Below, piece after piece: positions 6,670 to 13,876 of a stretch of DNA of 17,271 bases (positions within the stretch are counted from its first letter, which is position 1; the number at the start of each line of letters is the position of its first letter). Source of the stretch: Dehalococcoidia bacterium (GTDB taxonomy: Bacteria > Chloroflexota > Dehalococcoidia > UBA2979). Below the pieces are notes generated by a model that was not told the DNA's origin, did not search any database, and saw only the letters and a program-made list of their open reading frames with translations. The stretch lies in contig SCTU01000157.1 in the NCBI GenBank assembly GCA_004297315.1, positions 1 through 17,271 on the forward strand, given 5' to 3'. The translations under genes and the position numbers were made by a program.

Positions 6670-8001
6670 TCAGAAGAGCGTGTCCCACTGGTTTGCGACA
6701 GTGTTCAACGCCATCAGCAAGGCTCGGTCGTCATCCTCATGCACACGGATGATGGTGTCCGGCACGCGAATCGTGTGTTGCGTACCGTCGCGGAAGCGCA
6801 CACGTCGTGCGGCCGTCGCCAGGAAGATCTGCGCTTCCTGTGGCGACAACTCGTTTGTGTCAGGGTCGCTCACCATGAACTTGAAGGTTGGCGTCACCTC
6901 GCCCGTCAGGTCGTCGAAGATCCACGACACCGTCGTCTCCGGACTGGTGTCGAAGGTGAAGCAGCCGCCGCTCTCCACCGGGCGAGCCGTGCATCGCCGG
7001 TCGGTCCGCGCGGCCCAGTCCTCCAGGAGCGGGACGACCATCTCGTCCCACGTCTGACGCGTCGCCGGGTTCGCTGTGTCGAGGACGAACCGGATCTTGC
7101 GGATGCGCGGGTTCTCAAGGGCCGGCTCGAGGAAGTTGCGGAAGCCCTCCGGGTAGCAGATGCCGCCCAGGGGCACCTTGAACCAGTACATCATGCCCGC
7201 GCCGTGTTCTGCGAAGTCGCGTCCGTCGCGGGCCACCGCTTCCCATGGAGCGATGATCTGCGGTGCGCGGACCGCTGCCGGGCTCGGTGCCGTCGCGGTG
7301 GCGGCCGGTGGTGTCGGGGACGCGTCGATGCCGTACGGCACCGGGTCTCCGTGCAGTTCCGACATTGGGGCAACGACGTTCGCGTTGTACGGCTCGAATA
7401 TCTCAAGGGGTGGCTCGCCTGGCTTGACTCGGTACCAGCCGTGCTCTTTCCAGGCGAACCGCGTCTTCGTGATCCAGCTGAACGCATCCAGGTAGACGCT
7501 GCGCGTGCAGCAGACGTGCCCGCCGTCCGCGAGCTGACTCGCGCGCGCCGCCCAGTCCACGTGGCGGCCGAAGACGTCTGTGATGCGGGCACCATCCGAT
7601 TCGAAGCGCACCTCGCCGAGGTCCATGCCGATGCGGACGCTCAGGTGGGAGTGGTGGTGGAGTCGTTCCTGGATCTCGGCCGAGCGCTCGATCGCGACCG
7701 AAGGACGCCAGAACAGCGCCAGGAGGCCGTCGCCGGTCGACTTGATCACCTGCCCTTCGCCGTCGCGGGTGATGATCTCCGTCACAAGGTCGTCGTGCTC
7801 CTTCCGCAGGCGCTGGAACGCTGCCTCGTCGACGGACCTGGACATCTCCTCTTTCATCGCCATCGAGCCGCGAATGTCGTCGAACCAGATGACGAAGACG
7901 CCGCTACCCTCCCGCGGGAGCCGGCCGGCCTGCAGGGGCAAGAAGCCGTCACGGTCATGAGCGGCTCTAGGCGAGGCATTCTCGGAAACCATGCCGCGCA
8001 T
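6670..8001 (-). CDS. Class III nucleotide cyclase with unrecognised C-terminal domain
   Basis: The protein is 443 residues if started at ATG 8001; ATG 7992 is an equally weak alternative, and neither has a clear Shine-Dalgarno. Residues 34-205 are a class III cyclase domain: Asp42 (WFDDIRGSM), Lys87 and Asp91 (IKSTGDGLLALF), VRIGMDLGEV, and Asp142 (DVFGRHVDWAAR) with Arg153. Lys87 and Asp142 fit adenine recognition, so cAMP synthesis is plausible. The transition-state Asn position is Asp149, which is unusual. A Pro/Ala/Thr linker spans about 226-246. Residues 250-443 form a compact domain that I cannot assign; it includes MYWFKVPLGG, CYPEGFRNFLEPAL, KIRFVLDTANP and WDEMVVPLLEDW. No transmembrane segment is seen, so it should be a soluble cyclase with a C-terminal sensor or effector. 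Confidence 0.88.
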   Translation of the reverse strand: MRGMVSENASPRAAHDRDGFLPLQAGRLPREGSGVFVIWFDDIRGSMAMKEEMSRSVDEAAFQRLRKEHDDLVTEIITRDGEGQVIKSTGDGLLALFWRPSVAIERSAEIQERLHHHSHLSVRIGMDLGEVRFESDGARITDVFGRHVDWAARASQLADGGHVCCTRSVYLDAFSWITKTRFAWKEHGWYRVKPGEPPLEIFEPYNANVVAPMSELHGDPVPYGIDASPTPPAATATAPSPAAVRAPQIIAPWEAVARDGRDFAEHGAGMMYWFKVPLGGICYPEGFRNFLEPALENPRIRKIRFVLDTANPATRQTWDEMVVPLLEDWAARTDRRCTARPVESGGCFTFDTSPETTVSWIFDDLTGEVTPTFKFMVSDPDTNELSPQEAQIFLATAARRVRFRDGTQHTIRVPDTIIRVHEDDDRALLMALNTVANQWDTLF

Positions 8002-8125
8002 TCTAGCCGAGCGCGCCGAACACCCTCACTCAGCGCGCCCCTCGGCGCGTATTGCATACAATTTCAAACGTCCGGCGGCCTGCGAAAGTCCGACCGGCCG
8101 AGCGCGCCTGCACCTGGCCGGCAAC

Positions 8126-8491
8126 TCAAGCCGGCGTTCGAGCGGGCTCCTGCTTCCAGACTGCATCCGTCTTCGCCGCCATGATGAAGTCATTCTTGTG
8201 CAGGCCGCCGATGCTGTGCGTCCACCAGGTGACGGCCACCTTGCCCCACTCCGTCAACAGGGCGGGGTGGTGCCCCTCCTGCTCCGCGATCGCACCGATC
8301 CGATCGGTGAACGCGAGGGCGCGGGCGAAATCGGGGAACGTGAACACTCGGCGCAGGCGGCGCTCACCGTCCTCCTCGAACACCTGCCACTCTGGGATTT
8401 CCGCCGCGAACCTTCGCTGCTCGTCCGGCGTCACCTGCGGCGAGCCGGGACCGCATGCTTCGCACCGGGCTGTTGCCAGTTCCCCTGCCAT
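8126..8491 (-). CDS. phhB: Pterin-4a-carbinolamine dehydratase
   Basis: ATG at 8491 is chosen because AGGAAGGAG sits 7 nt upstream; the frame itself extends to 8581. The 121-residue product matches the usual family length. It shows the family signature: IAEQEGHHPALLTEWGKV (residues 68-85) with the His74-His75-Pro76 active-site motif, then VTWWTHSIGGLHKNDF (87-102). The enzyme dehydrates 4a-hydroxytetrahydropterin, which recycles the pterin cofactor of aromatic amino acid hydroxylases, and it can also serve molybdopterin-related or folate roles. No hydroxylase gene is in the window, so the pathway partner is unknown. A short Cys-containing N-terminus (CEAC, 10-13) precedes the domain and is common in bacterial members. 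It is cytosolic. The gene is upstream of the second cyclase on the same strand, with 124 nt between them. Confidence 0.9.
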   Translation of the reverse strand: MAGELATARCEACGPGSPQVTPDEQRRFAAEIPEWQVFEEDGERRLRRVFTFPDFARALAFTDRIGAIAEQEGHHPALLTEWGKVAVTWWTHSIGGLHKNDFIMAAKTDAVWKQEPARTPA

Positions 8492-8712
8492 TTGCCATCT
8501 CCTTCCTGTCCGCCCCCGCGGACACTCCGGACGGCGGACGCAGTCGGCTACCTCCTCATCATGAGACGAGTTGTTCCGCAACGAGTCATCCCGGGGGCTG
8601 CGGGCCTCGCAAAAGCATCCACATGCGCCCAGTGCCCGCCGGTGCGTGAACCTGGTTCAGGTCGTGGCCGTCCGATTTGAGGGCCCGGTAGCTCCGTTCT
8701 GGGGCCCAGGTT

Positions 8713-9135
8713 TCATTCGACGACCAACCGGCCTTCCATCCCTACCTGCTGGTGACCGGCCACGGTGCAATAGAACACGTACTCGCCGGGTCGCTTCGGT
8801 GAGAACGTGATCTCGGCCCTCCGGCCGGGGCCCGCCGCGACGTGTACGCCACTGCGGTGCGCGTCTGTGTCCCCGGCATGGCGCTCGGAATGCTGCGTCT
8901 CCAGCACCGTGGCGGGCATCCCCTCGACTGTCCAGTCGTGGAGGACGTTGCCGTTGTTTTGAAGATGGACGGTCACACGGCGGCCCGCCTGGACGCGGAT
9001 CTCCCGAGGCTGGAAGGCGAACTCCTCCGCGAACACCGCTACAGCGCTCGGGTTGTGGTCCGTGCTGGTGCAACCTGCGACCACGGCAAGCACGGCCAAT
9101 CCGCTGATCAGGATTCGGCGGGACCAGGTCGGCAC
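8713..9135 (-). CDS. Cupredoxin (type-1 blue copper) lipoprotein
   Basis: This 140-residue protein starts at GTG 9135, with GGAAGG about 9 nt upstream. Residues 5-22 are a lipoprotein signal peptide: Arg-Arg, a hydrophobic stretch, then the lipobox VAGC with Cys22 as the lipidated residue. The mature part is a plastocyanin/cupredoxin fold with all four type-1 copper ligands in order: His66 (NVLHDW), Cys123 (VFYCTVAGH), His128 and Met133. It should be an extracytoplasmic, membrane-tethered one-electron carrier or copper-binding protein. A His-rich loop (QHSERHAGDTDAHRSGVH, residues 81-98) is longer than in minimal plastocyanins and might bind extra metal. Neighbours are the dehydratase downstream and a truncated acyl-CoA dehydrogenase upstream; no oxidase subunit is adjacent. 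Confidence 0.9.
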   Translation of the reverse strand: MPTWSRRILISGLAVLAVVAGCTSTDHNPSAVAVFAEEFAFQPREIRVQAGRRVTVHLQNNGNVLHDWTVEGMPATVLETQHSERHAGDTDAHRSGVHVAAGPGRRAEITFSPKRPGEYVFYCTVAGHQQVGMEGRLVVE

Positions 9136-9213
9136 GTTGGGCGCCCTTCCGCCGATGGTCTGACCACCGCCCCCGCGGCGCGCTCTCGATGCGGCAAAGC
9201 GGATGCCTGCAGT

Positions 9214-9231
9214 GGGCCGTGGCCACGGCCC
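9214..9231. repeat. Perfect 18-bp palindrome
   Basis: GGGCCGTGGCCACGGCCC is a perfect palindrome in the 163-nt gap between the cupredoxin and the truncated acyl-CoA dehydrogenase. As RNA it would fold as a 7-bp stem with a GGCC loop. No T-tract follows on either strand, so it is not a classical intrinsic terminator. It could be an operator or a structured 3' end. Confidence 0.5.
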
Positions 9232-9298
9232 GAGTCACGTGGCGACGGCGATATCGAGCAGGCGGTGGCGATCGCGGTCGCCCGCCACGCGCGAGTCG

Positions 9299-10078
9299 CT
9301 AGCGCACGCGGCCGCGGGCCTCCGACCTGCCGCTCATGCCGTGCTTGAGAGCGAGGAACGTCTGTGCCACCTGCCAGCCATTGTTCAGCCCGCCGATGAG
9401 GTCGTCGGCCGAAACGCGGACATCCTCCAGGTAGACCGTGTTCTTGGGGCCGCCGGCCTGGAGGATCTCCATCGGGACGGCGCGGATCCCGGGCAGGTGG
9501 CCAGGGATCATGAACCACGAAAGGTTGCGGTAACGATCTTCCTCTGGGCCCGTCCGTGCGATGGTCCAGAGGTATTCGGCCTGCCGCGAGCCCTGCACCC
9601 ATGTGTTCACGCCGTTGAGGATGAAGTCGTTGCCATCCTGCCGCGCGGTTGTGGAGGCCGAGGCGAAGTTCGAACCACCCTCCGGGCTCGTGGCGAGCTG
9701 CCACGTCACCGCATCCCCTCGGATGATCCGGGGAAGGATCCGATGTCTCTGCTCGTCGTTGCCCCAGACGGCGATGCACTGCCCTGCGAGCGCCCCGCCG
9801 CCGTCGGGGAAGGGCGGCAGGCCGAGGTCGTAACGGTCGAGTTCCTGCGCGATGACCACGGCGGAGTCGCCGGACATACCGCTTCCGCCGTAGTCCACGG
9901 GCGCCGTCGGGTAGAGCCACCCCCGAGCGCCCAACTGCCGGCCGAGGGCGCGGAGCAACTGGTAGTTCTCCTCCGAGTCCCGGTCACCTTCGATGCGCGG
10001 GACGTGCGCGCTGAGCCACTCGCGGACCTCACGGCGGAACGCCTTCTGCAGATCCGTGTTGTCCATGGAGAAGTCCAT
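9299..10078 (-). pseudogene. Acyl-CoA dehydrogenase lacking the C-terminal domain
   Basis: A 259-codon frame starts at ATG 10078 with GGAGG 5 nt upstream. The N-terminal helical domain and the beta domain of an acyl-CoA dehydrogenase are present, including the FAD/substrate signature LATSPEGGSNFASAS (about 128-142) and DFILNGVNTWVQGS. Full-length members are about 380-400 residues. Here the frame ends just after the beta domain (GWQVAQTFLALKHG), so the C-terminal four-helix domain with the catalytic glutamate and much of the FAD and tetramer contacts is missing. Other frames over the next 163 nt do not encode the missing part, and the cupredoxin gene then begins, so this looks like a deletion rather than a simple frameshift. 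It is probably a pseudogene, although a short functional paralogue cannot be excluded. Confidence 0.65.
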
Positions 10079-10257
10079 GCGTACCTCCGCTGTTGCGCGG
10101 CCCGAATGTAGCGCACGCGGCGCGGCGCTGCCGGGGGCGATTCAGCCTGCTTCCCGGACTGCCCCGTCTGACTGGGCCGTCGTATGCGGGGTCGCCGGAC
10201 TGGCGCGGAATCACCGTGCCTATCTTAGCGCGGCGGCGTCATGCGCTGGACGAGGGA

Positions 10258-11328
10258 TTACGGCGCCTCGCGGACGCGCCTGTCCAGCGCTTTGGCGAAC
10301 GCCTGGGTGCCTAGCCGGCCGCCGACGTCGCGTGTGCGCAGGTCGGGCTGAGCCAGCATCTCGTCCACCGCGACCTCGATCGCGCGCTCCGCACGGGCGA
10401 ACTCATCACGTCCATGACGTCGTGCCAGCCAGCCGAGAAGCATCGCCGCCGACAGGATCAGCGAGGACGGATTCGCGACGTCCGTACCTGCGATGTCCGG
10501 GGCCGAGCCATGCTGCGCCTGTGCCATGCAATGCGCATCTCCCGCGTTGATCGAGGCGGCAAGCCCGAGGCTGCCGGCGAGTTCGGAGGCCTCATCGGAG
10601 AGGATGTCGCCGTACATGTTCGTGGTCACCACCACGTCGTACCGCGCCGCGTCACGCACCAGCAGCGCGGCCATCGAGTCGACCAGTTGCTCCTCGTACG
10701 TCACGTCCGGGTACTCCGCCGCGACCTTCCGTACCTGTGCCAGGAACAGCCCCTCGGTGACGTGAAGCACGTTCGACTTGTGGACGGCAGTCACCCCTCG
10801 GCGGCGCGTCGCGGCCAGCGCGAAGGCCGCGCGCGCGATCCGCTCTGAGGCGTGCGCGGTAATCTTTCGCACCGAAAGGGCGATGTCCGAGGTGGGCATG
10901 AATTCCCCGATGCCCTGGAACATGTTTCGGTCCGCGTAGAACCCCTCAGTGTTCTCGCGCACGATCACGAGGTCCATCGGCGTGCGGCCCCAGTGAGGGA
11001 TCCCCTCGCGCGAGCGGGCAGGGCGGATATTTGCGTAGAGGTCCAGGCAGATCCGGAGCTCGCCTGACGGGTTGATCCCGCCCTCCGCGCGCGGCGGATA
11101 GTCCTGGTGCGAGACCGGGCCGAGGATCACTCCGCTGGCCGCACGAGCCGCCTCGACCACCGAAGCCGGAAGTGTTGTGCCGGTGCGTTGAAGGCTCTTG
11201 AGGCCGATCTCGTACTGCGTGAACTCAAGCCCCAGGCTGAACCGCTGGTCCGCCGCATCCAGCACGGCAAGCGTGGCTTTGATGATCTCCGGACCGACAC
11301 CGTCACCGGGGAGTACGACGATCTGCAC
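10258..11328 (-). CDS. Isocitrate/isopropylmalate-family NAD(P)-dependent dehydrogenase
   Basis: This 356-residue protein is a complete beta-decarboxylating dehydrogenase. It begins MQIVVLPGDGVGPEI and shows Arg92/Arg102/Arg124 around LVIVRENTEGFYADRN (substrate carboxylate binding), Lys184 in AVHKSNVLHV, Asp217 (VDSMA), and the metal/substrate signature NMYGDILSDEASEL with Asp241 and Asp245. The nucleotide-binding loop is HGSAPDIAGTDVANP (273-287). The RENTEGFYA segment resembles isocitrate, homoisocitrate, tartrate and malate dehydrogenases more than 3-isopropylmalate dehydrogenase, which usually has RELTGG. I therefore do not assign LeuB. It would oxidatively decarboxylate a 2-hydroxy di- or tricarboxylate in the cytosol. 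It is divergent from the amidohydrolase gene (131 nt apart). An AGAGG is 9 nt before the ATG. Confidence 0.88.
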   Translation of the reverse strand: MQIVVLPGDGVGPEIIKATLAVLDAADQRFSLGLEFTQYEIGLKSLQRTGTTLPASVVEAARAASGVILGPVSHQDYPPRAEGGINPSGELRICLDLYANIRPARSREGIPHWGRTPMDLVIVRENTEGFYADRNMFQGIGEFMPTSDIALSVRKITAHASERIARAAFALAATRRRGVTAVHKSNVLHVTEGLFLAQVRKVAAEYPDVTYEEQLVDSMAALLVRDAARYDVVVTTNMYGDILSDEASELAGSLGLAASINAGDAHCMAQAQHGSAPDIAGTDVANPSSLILSAAMLLGWLARRHGRDEFARAERAIEVAVDEMLAQPDLRTRDVGGRLGTQAFAKALDRRVREAP

Positions 11329-11444
11329 GCCTGGACCTCTTCAGGCTGACGCTGGGGACGAGCGCAGCGCAGCATACCGCCTCGTTTCCCGCACCCGCCA
11401 AGGATCACCTGGCGCTACCGTGTGCTCGCGTCTCCGCGGCGCCC

Positions 11445-11453
11445 AAGGAGGAG
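11445..11453 (+). promoter_or_regulatory. Strong ribosome binding site deciding a TTG start
   Basis: AAGGAGGAG ends 6 nt before TTG 11460. No ATG or GTG in this frame lies at a suitable distance, and the conserved DAQIHVW motif begins four codons later, so TTG is the likely start. Confidence 0.75.
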
Positions 11454-11459
11454 ACTCGC

Positions 11460-12296
11460 TTGCTCGTCACCGACGCGCAGATCCACGTGTGGGAGGTGGA
11501 CCGGCCCGATCGCCCGTGGCCCCAAACGCCGCGGAACCGCCCCCAGCGCGAGGGCGGGTTCAGCGCGGCGGAGGCGGTCGCGGCGATGGACGGGGCCGGC
11601 GTCGCGCGTGCTGTGATTGTACCGCCGACGTGGATCGGCGAGGACAATTCGACCGCCATCGAAGCAGTCGAGGCCTACCCGGGCCGGTTTGCCATCATGG
11701 GGCGGTTCGACCCCGACGCGCCCGACGCCCCAGGGCGCCTCACCCGCTGGAAGCAGCAGCCAGGCATGCTCGGCATCCGCCTCACGTTCAACGCGCGGCC
11801 GACGCTGTCTCAACTGGACGACGGTTCGCTCGAATGGTTTTGGTCGGCGTGCGAGCGCGAGCAGGTTCCGCTGATGATGTTGCTGCGCGGGCAGCCGGAG
11901 AAGGTCCAACCGATCGCGGAGCGCCACCCCGACCTCACGATCATCCTCGACCATATGGCGCTCGACCTCGACCACGAAGGCAGCCTCCGGGCATGGGACT
12001 CAGTCGGCCGTCTGATCGAGTTGGCTCAGCACCCGAGGGTGTTCGTGAAAGTGAGCTCGGTGCCGAACTTCTCCGCGGAGCCGTACCCGCATCGCGACGT
12101 TCACCCGTCCCTTCGGCGGCTCTACGACGCGTATGGCGCGAGGCGGCTCTTCTGGGGGTCGGACATCACGCGGCTCCACGGGAGTTACATCGATTGCCGC
12201 CGGCTCTTCACGGAAGGACTCGACTTCCTCACGTCAGAGGATCGCGAGTGGATCATGGGGAGAGCCCTCTCGCAAACGCTTGGCTGGGCCGAGTAA
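11460..12296 (+). CDS. Amidohydrolase-2 family (PDC-lactonase-like) metal-dependent hydrolase
   Basis: This 278-residue TIM-barrel hydrolase has the PF04909 layout: Asp5-Ala-Gln-Ile-His9-Val-Trp (the family's D-X-H-X-H position with the first His replaced by Gln), PERHPDLTIILDHMAL-like with His165, FVKVSS, and LFWGSDITR with metal/catalytic Asp235. Members hydrolyse lactones such as 2-pyrone-4,6-dicarboxylate, or decarboxylate aromatic acids. The substrate cannot be named from this sequence. It is cytosolic, and the TTG start is well supported by its ribosome binding site. It is divergent from the isocitrate/isopropylmalate-family dehydrogenase, which hints at a shared catabolic pathway for a hydroxy-diacid or aromatic product, but this is only context. 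An intrinsic terminator lies 236 nt downstream. Confidence 0.85.
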   Translation: MLVTDAQIHVWEVDRPDRPWPQTPRNRPQREGGFSAAEAVAAMDGAGVARAVIVPPTWIGEDNSTAIEAVEAYPGRFAIMGRFDPDAPDAPGRLTRWKQQPGMLGIRLTFNARPTLSQLDDGSLEWFWSACEREQVPLMMLLRGQPEKVQPIAERHPDLTIILDHMALDLDHEGSLRAWDSVGRLIELAQHPRVFVKVSSVPNFSAEPYPHRDVHPSLRRLYDAYGARRLFWGSDITRLHGSYIDCRRLFTEGLDFLTSEDREWIMGRALSQTLGWAE

Positions 12297-12531
12297 GGCC
12301 CGATCCGATCGCCGCCGCATTCCGCCGAGCGAATACCGCGCTTTCGCTTGCCTTCCTCGCTGTTACGTTGATCTCCACGCCCCCGATGCAGTTCGAGAGC
12401 GGGGACTCCCGTTGCCGCACCCAGGAGGCCCGGCGGGCGTGCAGAAGGTGCTGATGGCGCTTCGCATGGGCCTCGGTCGCGACGAAGCCGAGGAAGCTAC
12501 CAAGCCGGTCAACTAGTCGCCGCCGCCACAT
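12297..12531. other. Non-coding interval after the amidohydrolase
   Basis: No convincing gene is seen. A plus-strand frame open to 12516 ends with a short Ala/Glu-rich stretch (MALRMGLGRDEAEEATKPVN), but it has no good start or ribosome binding site. The interval is bounded downstream by an intrinsic terminator, so it may be a 3' UTR. Confidence 0.4.
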
Positions 12532-12576
12532 CGAGGCCCTCCGACAGTTCGCTTGGCGGGCCTCGTTGTTCTTTCT
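12532..12576 (+). terminator. Rho-independent terminator
   Basis: CGAGGCCC (12532-12539) pairs perfectly with GGGCCTCG (12558-12565) around an 18-nt loop and is followed by the T-rich tail TTGTTCTTTCT (12566-12576). It probably ends the amidohydrolase transcript. Confidence 0.65.
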
Positions 12577-12692
12577 AGTCAGACCGCAGCGCGGCGTTCG
12601 ACTCGAATGGCCCGGTATCCTTCACTCCAAGCCGATCGCCCCAAAGCGGTGGCGACTGGATGTTCGATGGACGCAGAGAGAAGGGTCACACC

Positions 12693-12857
12693 ATGCCTGA
12701 GAACCGCGAGGAAGAAGACGACGAGGCCGGCGGCCTGTTCGGGCTGATGACATCTCTCGACCTGGACGACGTGGTCGAGGCCTTCGTCGGAAGCCTGCTC
12801 GCCGGCCTCGTCCTTCTCCTCATCATCCGAGCGAGGCACAGGCGCGAAACCCGGTAA
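12693..12857 (+). CDS. Small single-span membrane protein
   Basis: The frame encodes 54 residues from ATG 12693, which has AGAAGGG 8 nt upstream; an in-frame ATG at 12660 would add 11 residues but has no clear ribosome binding site. The N-terminal part is acidic (ENREEEDDEAGG) and is followed by GLFGLMTSLDLDDVVEAF. One hydrophobic span follows (VGSLLAGLVLLLII, residues 33-46), then a basic tail RARHRRETR. Charge distribution predicts the C-terminus in the cytoplasm. I do not recognise the family. It lies between a terminator upstream and a strong hairpin 3 nt after its stop, so it is probably a monocistronic gene. A weak TATCCT at 12616-12621 could be its -10. Its role is unknown. Confidence 0.55.
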   Translation: MPENREEEDDEAGGLFGLMTSLDLDDVVEAFVGSLLAGLVLLLIIRARHRRETR

Positions 12858-12860
12858 AGA

Positions 12861-12888
12861 CGAAGGCCCGCGTTTGAGCGGGCCTTCG
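12861..12888. terminator. Shared hairpin terminator between convergent genes
   Basis: A perfect 10-bp stem, CGAAGGCCCG (12861-12870) with CGGGCCTTCG (12879-12888), has an 8-nt loop. It lies between the stop of the small membrane protein and the stop of the permease gene on the opposite strand. The minus-strand side is followed by TCTTTACC, the plus side by no T-run, so it probably serves the minus-strand permease operon best. Confidence 0.65.
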
Positions 12889-12909
12889 TGGTGCTTCACA
12901 TGGATGGCG

Positions 12910-13845
12910 CTACGTGCCTCGCATACGCGGGTCGAGTTCGTCGCGGAGCGAGTCGCCGAACATGTTGACCGCGAACACGAGGCTCGAGATCGCAAACCCG
13001 GGGAGCAATGCCAGACGCGGGTTCGTCTGGAAGTACGCCTGCCCGGAACCCGTCAGCATCACCCCCCAGGATGGCGTGGGTGGCTGCGCGCCAACGCCGA
13101 GGAAGGAGAGCGACGCCTCGGTCACCACGGTCACGGCGACCGCGTAGGAGATGAGGACGATCATCGGCGCCATCACGTTCGGCAGGACGTGCCGGAACAT
13201 CACCCGGTTGTCCGTCGCGCCCAGGCTCTGCGCCGACAGGATGAATAACTCCTCGCGCACCGATAGCACCGAACCGCGGATCACCCGGAGCGGGCGCGGC
13301 ACCGAGAGCACGGCCAGCACCCAGAATCCCTTCCAGATGCCCGCCCCCAGGATCGCGACGAGCGCCACCGCGAGGACTAGCAGCGGCAACGTCTGCACCG
13401 CGTCCACCACGCGCTGGAGGATGAGGTCGAACTTGCCGCCGAAGTAGGCGGACATCAACCCCAGCGTCCCGCCGATCGTCATCGAGAATGTCGTCACGCC
13501 CACGCTGAACATCAGCGAGAGCTGGGCACCCTTCATCAGCCGGCTGAACACGTCGCGGCCGTACTCGTCCGTGCCCAGCAGGTAGTAGCGCGTGCCGTCA
13601 CGGGAGGACGAGCCCATCGGCAGGAGCCGGTCGGCACCGTGCACCGCGGTCGGGTCGTATGGAGTGAGCAGCCCGAACGCCGCACCGAGGGCGATCAGGA
13701 CAACGAGGACACAAAAGATCCCCGCTACGAAGCCGAACGTCCGCTTGCGGGCGAAGCGCTTGATCCACGCCCACGACCGCGCAAACCCGCTCGGCTCGTG
13801 ATAGGCCGCGGCGCCTACCCGGACCGATGGTGCTGCTGATGCCAT
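12910..13845 (-). CDS. Oligopeptide/dipeptide ABC transporter permease (DppC/OppC-like)
   Basis: ATG 13845 gives 311 residues. It is preceded by GAGGGG; an in-frame TTG at 13857 overlaps this site and is less likely. The protein has an N-terminal cytoplasmic segment, a first membrane span (FGFVAGIFCVLVVLIALGAA), the DppC-type periplasmic segment ending in LLGTDEYGRDVFSRL, and further membrane spans. The cytoplasmic EAA loop (ILSAQSLGATDNRVMFRHVLP) contacts the ATPase. It ends with LPGFAISSLVFAVNMFGDSLRDELDPR, typical of the family. It forms the inner-membrane channel together with the DppB-like protein encoded 31 nt upstream. No ATPase gene follows; the operon ends at the hairpin at 12861-12888. 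Confidence 0.93.
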   Translation of the reverse strand: MASAAPSVRVGAAAYHEPSGFARSWAWIKRFARKRTFGFVAGIFCVLVVLIALGAAFGLLTPYDPTAVHGADRLLPMGSSSRDGTRYYLLGTDEYGRDVFSRLMKGAQLSLMFSVGVTTFSMTIGGTLGLMSAYFGGKFDLILQRVVDAVQTLPLLVLAVALVAILGAGIWKGFWVLAVLSVPRPLRVIRGSVLSVREELFILSAQSLGATDNRVMFRHVLPNVMAPMIVLISYAVAVTVVTEASLSFLGVGAQPPTPSWGVMLTGSGQAYFQTNPRLALLPGFAISSLVFAVNMFGDSLRDELDPRMRGT

Positions 13846-13876
13846 GTGTCCCCTCAATTCCCTCTGGAGAGGTCGA

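Noticed and set aside
8051..8064. AT-rich patch with TACAAT as a promoter
   Set aside because: On the plus strand it would lead into no gene. On the minus strand no -35/-10 pair with proper spacing is seen before the cyclase.
6559..8184. A 541-codon plus-strand frame opposite the second cyclase
   Set aside because: The minus strand encodes clear cyclase motifs over the same stretch; the plus-strand translation shows no domain.
8677..8709. GGGCCC/GGGCCC inverted repeat after the cupredoxin gene as a terminator
   Set aside because: Each arm is itself palindromic, the loop is about 15 nt, and there is no T-tract, so the support is too weak.
9108..9298. Possible frameshifted C-terminus of the acyl-CoA dehydrogenase
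   Set aside because: None of the minus-strand frames gives sequence like the dehydrogenase C-terminal helices, and the space is too short for it.
9203..10111. A 302-codon plus-strand frame opposite the acyl-CoA dehydrogenase
   Set aside because: It has no domain signature, while the minus strand has dehydrogenase motifs and a good ribosome binding site.
12298..12516. Possible small gene ending at 12516
   Set aside because: There is no suitable start codon with a ribosome binding site and no recognisable motif.
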